This document shows, piece by piece, positions 8,970 through 18,161 of a stretch of DNA of 64,000 nt (position 1 is the first letter of the stretch; every line of letters begins with the position of its first letter). The stretch spans positions 806,001-870,000 of the forward strand of contig NZ_WKJP01000001.1 of the NCBI RefSeq assembly GCF_009674585.1, written 5' to 3'. Source of the DNA: Haloferax marinisediminis. GTDB lineage: Archaea > Halobacteriota > Halobacteria > Halobacteriales > Haloferacaceae. Position numbers and translations under genes: made by a program. A model generated the notes under the pieces. It did not search any database, had not been told where the DNA came from, and saw only the letters and a program-made list of their open reading frames with translations.

Positions 8970-9120
8970 AGGGAGTGGTTGTCTCGGGACGACCAAAACA
9001 GTACGCGCCGTGAGGGGCCGTCCCTCCAGCGACGCTCGCTTGCCACGGTTGCGACGGATTCTGTCGGTTTCGGCGAACGTATCAGAAAAGGTACTTCCCT
9101 GCGGAGGCTAACTGTATGGT

Positions 9121-10581
9121 ATGCGATTGACTGGCTTACGTGCCCTCTTCGTCGCTGCTCTCTTGGTTCTCGCTGGGTGCGCTGCCCCCACCGCGACACC
9201 CGGTGCAGCAAGTGGCGACACGTCTCCCCCCGCGACGCCGGACCCCGACAGAGAAGGATTCTCCGACCCAGAAACCGACGTTCTCGGGTGGGAGAACGGT
9301 TACTGGTACGACGAACCGATTGCAGTCGACCAGTCTGATGGTCTCAACGAGTCCGAACTCGACGCGTACGTCAGTCGCGGCATGGCACGGGTCGAACACA
9401 TACGGGAACTCGAATTCCAGCAGACGGTCCCCGTGAACGTCATCTCTCGGGACGAGTACCGAACGCAGAACGCCAACCGGTCTGGGTCGCCAGACTCCGA
9501 GTTCAACCGCTGGAACGACCAGGTGTGGGAAGCACTCTTCATCACCGGTGAGTCCCAAGGCAGTGCAGACGCCATCTCGGAGACGACCGGAAGTGCCGTC
9601 CTCGGATTCTACTCGCCGACCGACGACGAAATCAAAATCGTCACCGACTCGACGGGCGCGCCGACCATCGACAACGCCACGCTGATTCACGAACTCCAGC
9701 ACGCCCTCCAAGACCAGAACTTCGACCTGACCGACTCGCGCTTCCGTGGTGAGACGCAGGACGGTGACCTCGCAATCGACGGCGTCGTCGAAGGCGACGC
9801 GAAACTCGTCGAACTCATGTACACCGAAAAGTGCAACTCGGGTGCGTGGGACTGTGTGGAGACGCCCGCTGCGAACAGTTCTGGTGGGTCGTCCGATGGA
9901 GGAAGCGGACCGAATCTCGGAATCCTCCTCACGATCTTCCAACCGTACTCTGACGGTCCCGTCTACCTGAACACGCTCTACCAAGACGGTGGCTGGGAAG
10001 CCGTCAACGACGCGCTTCGCTCTCCACCCGTCTCGTCCGAGCAGGTCATCCACGTCACCAACGACACACCGACGCCCATCACGTTCGAAGACGAGGCCAC
10101 GAACGGATGGACGACGTTCTCTGAGCAGGGCGTCGATGGGTCCGATACCGTCGGTGAGGCGTCTATCTACGCCATGTTCTGGTATCAGGCGCGCACGACC
10201 GGTGCCGAGACCATCCGCCTGCAGACCATCGTCGAGACGGACGCCCAGTACGACACGTACAACTACGACGCTGCACCCTCGGAGGGATGGGGGAACGACC
10301 GCGTGTTCCCGTACCAAAACGAGGCCGGCGCTGAGACCGAATACGGCTACGTCTGGGTGACGCAGTGGGACTCCGACGGTGACGCCCGCGAGTTCGAGGA
10401 TGCGTATCTCAACATCCTCGAAGCCAACGGCGCGACCCAACAGGCTGACGGTATCTACGTCATCGAGCAAGGGGCGTTCAACGATGCTTTCCGTGTCGTC
10501 AGAACTGGTGACCGGGTCGTCATCGTCAACGGTCCGACGCCAGCAGACGTGAACGAGATTCGGCCGAGCCTCGCGTCCTGA
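9121..10581 (+). CDS. Hvo_1808-type surface lipoprotein with HELQH motif
   Basis: Secreted lipoprotein of 486 residues. The signal peptide ends in the lipobox LVLAGC, with the lipidated cysteine at position 20, followed by a Thr/Pro-rich linker. The mature domain has LGWENGYWY near its start and LIHELQHALQDQ (190-194) as a likely zinc-binding HExxH site. VVEGDAKLVE about 30 residues later could supply a third ligand. The name follows a haloarchaeal family of unknown function. A close paralogue follows 73 bp downstream, so the pair arose by tandem duplication. Protease activity is inferred, not established. Confidence 0.78.
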   Translation: MRLTGLRALFVAALLVLAGCAAPTATPGAASGDTSPPATPDPDREGFSDPETDVLGWENGYWYDEPIAVDQSDGLNESELDAYVSRGMARVEHIRELEFQQTVPVNVISRDEYRTQNANRSGSPDSEFNRWNDQVWEALFITGESQGSADAISETTGSAVLGFYSPTDDEIKIVTDSTGAPTIDNATLIHELQHALQDQNFDLTDSRFRGETQDGDLAIDGVVEGDAKLVELMYTEKCNSGAWDCVETPAANSSGGSSDGGSGPNLGILLTIFQPYSDGPVYLNTLYQDGGWEAVNDALRSPPVSSEQVIHVTNDTPTPITFEDEATNGWTTFSEQGVDGSDTVGEASIYAMFWYQARTTGAETIRLQTIVETDAQYDTYNYDAAPSEGWGNDRVFPYQNEAGAETEYGYVWVTQWDSDGDAREFEDAYLNILEANGATQQADGIYVIEQGAFNDAFRVVRTGDRVVIVNGPTPADVNEIRPSLAS

Positions 10582-10654
10582 GCGCGAACGGGCATCCATT
10601 CGCACGGCACCACCGCCGGGACGCTTTTTTTCGTCGGGGACCCAGTGGTCTTGC

Positions 10655-12085
10655 ATGAACCGGCGTCGACTCGCTGCGATTCTCTCGGCACTCCTCCTCG
10701 TCGTCTCAGGGTGTGCTGCACCCGTGATGAACCCCAACGCGGCGAGTGACGACGACGTCGACACCACAACCGAGTGGTCGTGGCCGGACGACCCACCGAC
10801 GGACCGACTCGGATGGGAAAACGGCTACTGGTACAACGAGACGATAGAGGTGAACCAGTCCGACGGCCTCAACGCCACAGAACGTGAGGCGTTCGTCGCC
10901 CGGACGATGGCCCGCGTCGAGGTCATCCGCGAACTCGAATTTACTGAACCGGTCCCTGTGGAAGTCATCTCGCGTGCCGAGTACCGCAACGAGTCTGCCA
11001 TCGGTACTGCCCCCGAAAACGAGTCTGAAGCACTCCACGCCGACTGGAACGACCAGGTGTGGGAATCGCTCCTGTTGGTCGGCGAAGACCGGACGATCGA
11101 CGAGGTGTTCGGCGAACTCTACGGCGGTGCCGTCCTCGGCTACTACTCCCCGTCGGACGACGAAATCGTCCTCATCAGTTCCGATGGCGACCCGGTCATC
11201 GACCGACGAACGCTCGCCCACGAACTCCACCACGCCCTGCAGGACCAGCACTTCGGTCTCGACCAATCGCCATCGACCCAAGACGAGCAACTCGCCGAGA
11301 ACGGCCTCGTCGAAGGCGACGCTCGATACGTCGACCGACTGTACGAAGAGCGCTGTGCAGCGGAGTGGGAGTGCGTTGCTCGTCCATCCGGAAGTGGCTC
11401 GTCCGGCGGCCCGTTCGACTACCCCGTCTTCTTGACCATCTACGCCCCGTACAGCGAGGGTCCTGAGTTCGTCTCCGCCCTCCACGAACGCGGCGGATGG
11501 GCGGCCGTCGACGCCGCCTACGCGAACCGACCAGTCTCCACAGAACAGATTTTCGACCCCTCGGCGTACCCCGACGAGCGACCAGTCGACGTGCGTATCG
11601 AAGACCGGTCGTCGGACGCGTGGACTCGATACGACCACGACCCAGTCGGTGACACCGTCGGTGAGGCGTCCATCTTCGCGATGTTCTGGAAACACGGCGC
11701 TATCGACCGAGACAACCTCCAGCGAAACACCGGTGCGTACTCGGCGTACAACTACTCTGCCGGTCCCTCTTCGGGGTGGGCCGGTGACCTCGTCGTGCCG
11801 TACCGCCCCACGTCGGACGAGACAGCGTCGGCAAACCCACACCAGCGGGCCTACGTCTGGAGGACGGTCTGGGACACCGAAGAAGACGCACGGCAGTTCG
11901 AGACGACGTACGTGAAGACGACGCTTCAACTCCGTCTGGGTGCGAAACGAGTCGCTCCGAACACCTACGTCGTAGAGGATGGTCCGTTCGCTGACGCCTA
12001 CCGAGTGACGCGAACCGGCGACACCGTCACCATCGTCAACGCGCCGACCGCCGCGGAGTTGGATGCGGTGCATCGGCCGGCGTGA
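10655..12085 (+). CDS. Hvo_1808-type surface lipoprotein, second copy
   Basis: Paralogue of the preceding gene (476 residues) with the same layout. It has a signal peptide ending in VVSGC (Cys20), a short acidic linker, LGWENGYWY and the putative zinc motif LAHELHHALQDQHF (HELHH at 189-193). LVEGDARYVD sits at the place of the possible third ligand. Shared blocks continue to the C-terminus, ending DTVTIVNAPT against DRVVIVNGPT in the first copy. The two have diverged well beyond recent duplication, which suggests separate roles. Both are predicted to be anchored outside the membrane. Confidence 0.78.
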   Translation: MNRRRLAAILSALLLVVSGCAAPVMNPNAASDDDVDTTTEWSWPDDPPTDRLGWENGYWYNETIEVNQSDGLNATEREAFVARTMARVEVIRELEFTEPVPVEVISRAEYRNESAIGTAPENESEALHADWNDQVWESLLLVGEDRTIDEVFGELYGGAVLGYYSPSDDEIVLISSDGDPVIDRRTLAHELHHALQDQHFGLDQSPSTQDEQLAENGLVEGDARYVDRLYEERCAAEWECVARPSGSGSSGGPFDYPVFLTIYAPYSEGPEFVSALHERGGWAAVDAAYANRPVSTEQIFDPSAYPDERPVDVRIEDRSSDAWTRYDHDPVGDTVGEASIFAMFWKHGAIDRDNLQRNTGAYSAYNYSAGPSSGWAGDLVVPYRPTSDETASANPHQRAYVWRTVWDTEEDARQFETTYVKTTLQLRLGAKRVAPNTYVVEDGPFADAYRVTRTGDTVTIVNAPTAAELDAVHRPA

Positions 12086-12160
12086 ATTGAAGAAAATTCC
12101 TCTTCGACCGCTCGCACCGATTATGTACCTTTTTCATCGGGCGCGCGGAATCGACGACCA

Positions 12161-13312
12161 ATGACTGAGTTCGACATCGTCGGTCCCGAGGCCATCCGCG
12201 AAGGCGTCGCGACTGACGCCTACTTCGAGCGGACTGAGGCCACTCTCCGACACGCGGGAAAGAACCCCCGCGTCGTCGCCGAGGTGACGGCGGACCAGTT
12301 CCCCGACGGGGAGTTCGAGGTGTTCGCCGGTGTGAAAGACGCCGCGGCACTCCTCGAAGGCCACGACGTCGACGTCGACGCCATGCACGAGGGCCAACTG
12401 TTCGACGGCGGCCCAGTGATGCGAATCGAGGGAGACTATCTCGAATTCGCTCGCCTCGAAACCTCTCTTCTCGGATTCCTCTCGCACGCGTCGGGGTGCG
12501 CGACGGCCGCACTCGACGCGCGAGTCGCCGCCCCCGACTCCACCGTGCTCTCGTTCGGTGCCCGCCACGTCCATCCGTCTATCGCCGCGATGGTCGAGCG
12601 AAGCGCGCTCGTCGCCGGACTCGACGGCTTCTCACACGTCGCCGCCGGCGACATTCTCGGCCGCGAAGCGAGCGGCACCATGCCGCACGCGTTGATAATC
12701 GCCTTCGGCCGCGACAAGCAGGAAGACGCCTTCCGGGCCTTCGACGAAGCAGTGCCCGAAGGTGTCCCACGAGTCGCACTCTGTGACACCTACGGCGACG
12801 AAGTCGGCGAAGTCCTCTCCGCAGTCGATGCGCTCGGGGACCACCTCGACAGCGTTCGCCTCGACACCACGTCGTCGCGCCGCGGGAACTTCCGCCACAT
12901 CGTCCGCGAGGTTCGCTGGGAACTCGACGCACGTGGCCACGAAGACGTCGGTATCTTCGTCAGCGGCGGTCTCGGACCCACAGAACTGCGCGAACTGCGA
13001 GACGTCGTCGCCGGATTCGGCGTCGGAGGCTACATCTCCAACGCGAACCCGGTGGACTTCGCGCTCGATATCGTCGAAGTCGAAGGCGAACTCGCGGCCA
13101 AGCGCGGCAAGCTCTCGGGCGTCAAGGAGGTCTATCGCACGGCGGACGGCGGCCACCACGTTGGCCTGCGTGGCCGACCCGGCCCGACGGACAGCGAGTC
13201 GCTCCTCAAACCACTCATTCGCGACGGCGAACTCGTCCGCGAGTTCGACCTCGACGCGGCGACGCGGCGAACCCGTGAAGACGCGCAGAAGGTCGGATTC
13301 GGCGAGGAGTAG
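12161..13312 (+). CDS. pncB: Nicotinate phosphoribosyltransferase
   Basis: Cytoplasmic enzyme of 383 residues that joins nicotinate and PRPP to give nicotinate mononucleotide, an entry point of NAD salvage. It matches the short archaeal NAPRTase type: FSHASGCATAA near the substrate site, SFGARHVHPSIA, a central LCDTYGDEV strand, VRLDTTSSRRGN and the phosphate-binding glycines of IFVSGGLGP. It follows the two HExxH lipoproteins on the same strand. The nicotinamidase-like gene is on the other side of them, so the salvage step and its substrate supply are encoded close together. Confidence 0.9.
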   Translation: MTEFDIVGPEAIREGVATDAYFERTEATLRHAGKNPRVVAEVTADQFPDGEFEVFAGVKDAAALLEGHDVDVDAMHEGQLFDGGPVMRIEGDYLEFARLETSLLGFLSHASGCATAALDARVAAPDSTVLSFGARHVHPSIAAMVERSALVAGLDGFSHVAAGDILGREASGTMPHALIIAFGRDKQEDAFRAFDEAVPEGVPRVALCDTYGDEVGEVLSAVDALGDHLDSVRLDTTSSRRGNFRHIVREVRWELDARGHEDVGIFVSGGLGPTELRELRDVVAGFGVGGYISNANPVDFALDIVEVEGELAAKRGKLSGVKEVYRTADGGHHVGLRGRPGPTDSESLLKPLIRDGELVREFDLDAATRRTREDAQKVGFGEE

Positions 13313-13441
13313 CGGAGACACGTCTCTCGACACGTCGGGTACACCCTATCTGCAAGAGAGAACGCTGCGTCGACAGCGGCACTGTGGCCGTCGTCGGTGT
13401 GCGAACTGTACCGCCCGTATTTCGTCTGTTGTCGGCCGGAC

Positions 13442-14044
13442 TTACAGCGCTTCGACGCTGCCGCCGTCTTCGCGCTCACGGAAGACCTGCCCTTCGAAGA
13501 GCGTAATCATCGTGTCGTCGTCCTGCCACGCGAGTGGGGAGAGACCGGATTTTCGGCACGCGTTCGTGAGGAACTCTTCTTTGGACCATCCAAGCTCGAG
13601 TGGGAGCGTCGGATACATCCATCCGTGGGTGCCGCCGGCGTCGATGGCGATGCCGTGTTTCCCGAGTTCGATGTCTGCAACAGGGTCGTTAGTCAGTGTG
13701 TAACTGTTAACGATGCAGACGGAGATGTTGAGGTTTGGTAGCTCTGGTGCTTCGATTTCCGTCTGACACGAGTCGCCGGACGCTGCCTTGATGGCGGCGT
13801 CGACGATGGCGTGCCCAAGTTGGTCTTTTCCACGATAGGCACCTGCACAGCCTCGAAGTCGTCCTCGCCCACGGGTCGACTTGATGCGCACGAACGCCCC
13901 AGTTCGTGCGTAAAAGGCATCTCGCATACTGCCCGGTTGTTCTCGTTGCCCGTGAAGAACGTACGATTCGACCGATTCCCGCGCCAGTTCGACCGCCCGC
14001 GCCCCATCCTCGTAGGTGAGGTGTACGGTCTGCGCCTCGGACAT
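13442..14044 (-). CDS. AMMECR1/TIGR00296 family protein
   Basis: Single AMMECR1 domain of 200 residues. The family hallmark is the segment GRGRLRGCAGAYRG, matching the conserved LRGCIG motif. TLPLELGWSKEEFLTNACRK and a late WQDDDTMITLFEGQVF are also typical. The biochemical role of the family is not firmly known. Archaeal members are sometimes found with radical-SAM AmmeMemoRadiSam proteins, but none is seen here. The start MSEAQTVHLT is preferred to an ATG ten codons upstream. It is convergent with pncB and divergent from rnpB. Confidence 0.85.
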   Translation of the reverse strand: MSEAQTVHLTYEDGARAVELARESVESYVLHGQREQPGSMRDAFYARTGAFVRIKSTRGRGRLRGCAGAYRGKDQLGHAIVDAAIKAASGDSCQTEIEAPELPNLNISVCIVNSYTLTNDPVADIELGKHGIAIDAGGTHGWMYPTLPLELGWSKEEFLTNACRKSGLSPLAWQDDDTMITLFEGQVFREREDGGSVEAL

Positions 14045-14189
14045 ACTACTATTCAAGGCCTGTATTGACTTCAACGCTTCCCTCGACTGTTAACCAGTTG
14101 TTAGGTTGATTAATGCCCACATAAGTTGGCTAAATGGGTCGTCCAACCGTCCCAATCGAACCGCTTATCCGAGGGACGAGACTACAGTA

Positions 14190-14613
14190 CGTCGGCAGAG
14201 AGAGCCCAGTTCCCGTGCCCGAAACGGGCATGAGGAAAGTCCCCCCACCGTCTGGACAGGTGACCGGGCGCAAGCCCGGAGTCGGAGACGGCTGGCTCTG
14301 GAACAGAAACGACACCCCTCGACCCGACCGATGACGCGCGGTCGTGGCCGCATGGCCGCTACCGACGTACCGGGATTCCTCTCGTGTACGTGCGAACCGA
14401 CCCGTAAGGGAAGGGAGATAACCCGCAGAGGGAAGACGGTCGAGAATGGATGGAACGGTGAATCCTCACCGGTGCAAGTCCGCGCCGTGAAGGTAGTCCG
14501 GACGGCGCGTCGGGTTCGCCCGGCGTGCCCCTGGGTTTCGACCCGGGAAGGACGCGGACGCTTAGCCGAATGCTGGGACGAACAGAAGGGGGCTTACTCC
14601 TCTCAGCCGATTT
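14190..14613 (+). ncRNA. rnpB: RNase P RNA (archaeal type A)
   Basis: Catalytic RNA that trims the 5' leader of precursor tRNAs. Helix P1 forms between gtcggc (14191-14196) and gccgat near 14607-14612. Universally conserved blocks are present: gaggaaagtcc (near 14232) of CR-I, ggtgcaagtccgcgcc (near 14473) and acagaagggggcttac (14582-14597) of CR-V. The length of about 424 nt fits known haloarchaeal RNase P RNAs. The ends are set by the P1 pairing and could be off by a few bases. No protein frame in this stretch is credible. Confidence 0.93.
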
Positions 14614-14685
14614 CGAACTCGTGAGCGACTGCTCTCGCAAGCTGGAGGACAAACCTTCTTGCCGATTCGCCACCCCTGTTCGTGT

Positions 14686-15840
14686 ATGCGAGGTCTCCCG
14701 ATTCTGCTCGCCTTCCTCATCACGCTCGCAGGGTGTACGGCACCTGTTTCGCTCGATGACGAGGGGCCAACAGTCGAGACCTCGACCGAGATTGCGGCGC
14801 CGCCGACCACGACGCCACCCACGGAGTCGACGGCGACCACGAGCACGCCCTCGACCGGTGTGACCGAAACGGCGACGCCACCACCGGAGACAGCGTCGAC
14901 AGCAGCCCAGACGACGACGGAGCAGGCGACGGAAACGACGACGTACCCGCCTGCGTCGGGATACGGGCCGTGGGGTGCAGACCCAGTTCTCGTCGACGTG
15001 GAGGCGCCGAACGACGGGCGAGACTACGAGTCACTGGTTCGTGAGGCGACGGTGTTCTGGGAGCGGAACGACGCGCGATATCTCGGCTACGAAATCGAGT
15101 ACGCGGTGACCACCGACGCGCGGAACCCCGACATCGTCGTTCGGTTCTCGGAGACGATTCCAGAGTGCAGTGGGCAGGTCGACGCCGTCGGGTGCGCGCC
15201 GTACATCACCGACGCCCGCCAAATCGACCGTCCCGAGACGGTGTACGTTATGACTGGGTTCGGAGACGACTCCACCGTCGAAATCATCGAACACGAGTTA
15301 GGGCACACGCTCGGACTCACCCACGGTGACGAACCGGCCGAGTTGATGAACGCGACGGGTATCCTCTACACGCTCCCGCGCACGAACGCCACCGACAGAG
15401 TGTTCCCGTGGGACGACCCCGACTTCACGGTGTACGTCGACGACTCCGGTGCGGCGGACTCCGATGGCGCGCGCGACCAGATTCGACACGCCTTCGACTA
15501 CTACGCTGCGGGTGCGCCGGGGATGCCCGACAACCTCACGTTCACCTACGTCAACGACCCCGGAGACGCGGATATCCACATCTCGTTTTCAGACACGTCG
15601 CCGTGTGGGACCGGGAGTGCCTCGTGTGCCGCCGTCACTGGATACGACCCCGACGGCGACAGAGCACTGGAGACGTACGACAGTTTCCGTGTCGTCCTCG
15701 TCGACCTCGACACCGACGCTGTCGGGTGGCACGTCGGCTACTGGACGGCGCACTATCTGGGCGCAGAAGACGACGCCGACAAACCCGAACCCTTCCAGAA
15801 CGCCACGTACACTGAACGACGAAGTGAGTGGTGGGAGTGA
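14686..15840 (+). CDS. Lipoprotein with metzincin-like protease domain
   Basis: Secreted lipoprotein of 384 residues. The signal peptide ends in the lipobox ITLAGC (Cys17), then about 80 residues of Thr/Ser/Pro-rich linker that is probably glycosylated or extended. The domain carries EIIEHELGHTLGLTHGD, the H-E-x-x-H-x-x-G-x-x-H zinc motif of matrixin-type metzincins, and a later LMNATGIL in the place of the Met-turn. A second, C-terminal module (about 245-384) repeats the opening fold (FTVYVDDSG, IRHAFDYYAAG) without HExxH. That suggests an internal duplication with one inactive half. It starts 70 nt after rnpB. Confidence 0.8.
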   Translation: MRGLPILLAFLITLAGCTAPVSLDDEGPTVETSTEIAAPPTTTPPTESTATTSTPSTGVTETATPPPETASTAAQTTTEQATETTTYPPASGYGPWGADPVLVDVEAPNDGRDYESLVREATVFWERNDARYLGYEIEYAVTTDARNPDIVVRFSETIPECSGQVDAVGCAPYITDARQIDRPETVYVMTGFGDDSTVEIIEHELGHTLGLTHGDEPAELMNATGILYTLPRTNATDRVFPWDDPDFTVYVDDSGAADSDGARDQIRHAFDYYAAGAPGMPDNLTFTYVNDPGDADIHISFSDTSPCGTGSASCAAVTGYDPDGDRALETYDSFRVVLVDLDTDAVGWHVGYWTAHYLGAEDDADKPEPFQNATYTERRSEWWE

Positions 15841-15962
15841 CTCAAGTCGCCGGCCGACCTCGTCAGTGAGTCTTTCGTCGAGTTCGTCGGTGACCAGCCA
15901 CCGGCCTGAGTGGCGACTCATCTGGCCGAGCCATTCTTTGTCACAGAACGCATAGGTTGGGT

Positions 15963-16274
15963 GTGATTCCCACCGATAGGCACGACAACCAACGCTCCTC
16001 GTTCGACGAGGAGACGTTCCGCGAGGCACTCGTCGAGTTCGGCGGTACCGAGGCGGAACGCCGGGTCGTCGCACGACAGGCCCGTGACCTCGCCGACTCG
16101 GGACAGGCCGAAGCAGACCGTGGCGCAGTGCTCACGGCCGACGAAATCATTCGTAACCTTCGGGATGCACCCGACGGTGGACCAGCAACACGCTGGAACT
16201 GGTGGCTTGGGGCGCTCGAAGCGGCCTACGGAAGCTATCGAGAGTTCCAAGTTCGACGCATTCCGGAAGTCTGA
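15963..16274 (+). CDS. Small haloarchaeal protein of unknown function
   Basis: About 103 residues, helical and acidic, with no membrane segment and no recognised domain. The conserved-looking core is FDEETFREALVEFGGTEAER, followed by TADEIIRNLRDAPDG and a Trp-rich WNWWLGALEAAYG. The GTG at 15963 is taken as start. A TTG two codons earlier is possible. It stands between the metalloprotease lipoprotein and the flavoprotein on the same strand, without obvious operon spacing. Confidence 0.6.
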   Translation: MIPTDRHDNQRSSFDEETFREALVEFGGTEAERRVVARQARDLADSGQAEADRGAVLTADEIIRNLRDAPDGGPATRWNWWLGALEAAYGSYREFQVRRIPEV

Positions 16275-16481
16275 CCGACGCTGCTGCCAGCAACGATTTT
16301 TCGACAATCTTCGTTCGTACCCTGAACACGTGCCCACTCGTCAATTCTGTCGGCGAACAGGCGACGATACACCAACCTATTCATAACAGCGCGAGCGTTC
16401 AAAACCAAAGCAGATTACACGCTCGTTTCAGAATGAGTGTGTAGCGCGTACGAACAACTTACCGGTGATGCCTACTCTACA

Positions 16482-17714
16482 ATGACAGACAACTATGATG
16501 TGATTATCGCAGGTGCTGGCCCTGCGGGTGGACAGGCGGCACGAGACCTCGCGTCCCGCGGGTACGACGTGTGCGTCCTCGAGACCGAGTCCAGAGACGA
16601 ATTCCCCTCGCGGAGTAACAAGTCGACTGCCGGGACGTTCCCCTCTACGATGTCCTCGTTCAACATTCCGGACGAGGTTGTGATGAACTTCACCGACGAC
16701 GTCGTCTTGGAGTCTCCAAACTACCACTACCGACGACACCAACCCGGTGCAGTCCTCGAGTTCGCCGATTTCAAGAACTGGCTCGTCGAGGAGTCCGAGG
16801 CCGACGGTGCAGAGTACCGATTCGACGCTCGCGTCTCGAAACCAGTGATGGAAGACGGGAAAATCGTGGGTGTGCGGTACAACGGCGACCAGGAGGTGTA
16901 CGGTGACATCGTCATCGACGCGACCGGCCCGAGCGCGCCACTGGCGAAGGCGCTCGACGTCTGCAACCTGCGACGCGAGAAACAAGCGATCGGAATCGAA
17001 TACGAGTTCGAGGGGATGAACCTCGACCCCGACGGCTACGCCGACCTCACGGACACGATGATGCTTCGACTCGACCACGACATGGCTCCGGGTGGCTACT
17101 CGTGGATTTTCCATACTGGTGAAGACGAGGCGAAAGTCGGCGTCTGTTACATCCAAAACGAAGGGCACCGACACAACGCCAAGTCTGGATACACGATCGA
17201 CGACTACCTCCAGCACTGGGTCGACACCGACCCCCGCTTCGAGAACGCCGAGCGTATCGCGGGCAAACAGCACCGCGGGTCCGCACACATCCAGCTCCCC
17301 GACCGGATGAGCACGGACAACTTCATGGCGATCGGCGACACCGTCCCGACCGTAGACCCACTCTGGGGTGAGGGCATCGACAAGTGCATGCGTTCTGGCC
17401 GTGCCGCCGCCGTGACTGCCGACCGCGCACTCACCCACACCGACCAAGACACGTCTGCGTCGGAACTCGCGATCTACGACCAACTGTGGCACGAGCGCGT
17501 CGCACCCAAGGTGAAAAACCGGCTGTTCATGACCGAGATGCTCTACCGCGCCTCCAACGAACGCTACGACGCACTCCTGAAGGACATCCACCGCTTCTCC
17601 GAAGACCAGTTAGACGACGCGAACGGTGGCAACCCCCTCGCGATGCTCCGAATGATGAGATTCGAAGACCTCTCGATTCTCGCCTCGACGGCGAAAGAGT
17701 GGTTCTCGAACTGA
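16482..17714 (+). CDS. Geranylgeranyl-reductase-family flavoprotein
   Basis: FAD-dependent oxidoreductase of 410 residues. The N-terminus has the dinucleotide-binding motif DVIIAGAGPAGGQAARDLASRG, quoted here as AGAGPAGGQAA, then LETESRDEF. The second FAD motif is MAIGDTVPTVDPLWGEGI. The substrate region shows APGGYSWIF, as in geranylgeranyl reductases that saturate isoprenoid chains of archaeal lipids or quinones. Haloarchaea carry several paralogues, and this one may act on lipids, menaquinone side chains or carotenoid precursors. ATG at 16482 is preferred over one 15 codons upstream. Confidence 0.82.
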   Translation: MTDNYDVIIAGAGPAGGQAARDLASRGYDVCVLETESRDEFPSRSNKSTAGTFPSTMSSFNIPDEVVMNFTDDVVLESPNYHYRRHQPGAVLEFADFKNWLVEESEADGAEYRFDARVSKPVMEDGKIVGVRYNGDQEVYGDIVIDATGPSAPLAKALDVCNLRREKQAIGIEYEFEGMNLDPDGYADLTDTMMLRLDHDMAPGGYSWIFHTGEDEAKVGVCYIQNEGHRHNAKSGYTIDDYLQHWVDTDPRFENAERIAGKQHRGSAHIQLPDRMSTDNFMAIGDTVPTVDPLWGEGIDKCMRSGRAAAVTADRALTHTDQDTSASELAIYDQLWHERVAPKVKNRLFMTEMLYRASNERYDALLKDIHRFSEDQLDDANGGNPLAMLRMMRFEDLSILASTAKEWFSN

Positions 17715-17768
17715 GCTGACTGATTCACACACCCGCGTCTGCAGCGTTTACGTCCTCTTCGACTTCTC

Positions 17769-18065
17769 TCACGCCCGCTCGTCGAGCACTGCGAGTGCAT
17801 CGTCGAGAGCGGCACGTGCCACGTCGACGTGTTCGTCAGCCTCGTCGTCTTCTGTGTCCTCGACGTTCGAGAGGAGGTGTTCGACGTGACCGAGGCGGGT
17901 CCGAACCACGTCGTCTGGCGGGAGTGGTCCAGCGGCGAGGTCGGCGGTGACGGCCTCTGCTTCACCCAGCCATCTACTGGCGTCTTCGCGGACTGGCCGT
18001 GTCGCCGTCGCAGCGAGGTTGTCGTGGAGGGCCGACACCAGTGAGTCGAGGGAACTGTCGGACAT
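17769..18065 (-). CDS. Conserved haloarchaeal hypothetical protein
   Basis: Acidic, all-helical protein of 98 residues (MSDSSLDSLVSAL at the start, VARAALDDALAVLDERA at the end). No catalytic motif, cysteine or membrane helix is seen. The amphipathic helices suggest a small bundle or partner-binding protein. It is convergent with the flavoprotein and divergent from the beta-CASP nuclease, 96 bp away. Function not recognised. Confidence 0.65.
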   Translation of the reverse strand: MSDSSLDSLVSALHDNLAATATRPVREDASRWLGEAEAVTADLAAGPLPPDDVVRTRLGHVEHLLSNVEDTEDDEADEHVDVARAALDDALAVLDERA

Positions 18066-18161
18066 GGTCTACGAGAGGCCGCCTACAGACAAAAACGTCC
18101 AGCGTCCACGCTGCCGCCCGGACCGACGGGCAAAAGCCCCTCCAGTCGGTACGGACCACCA

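Noticed and set aside
14134-14624. Protein frames over the RNase P RNA
   Set aside because: The conserved RNase P blocks and P1 pairing explain the sequence, and the frames have unnatural composition.
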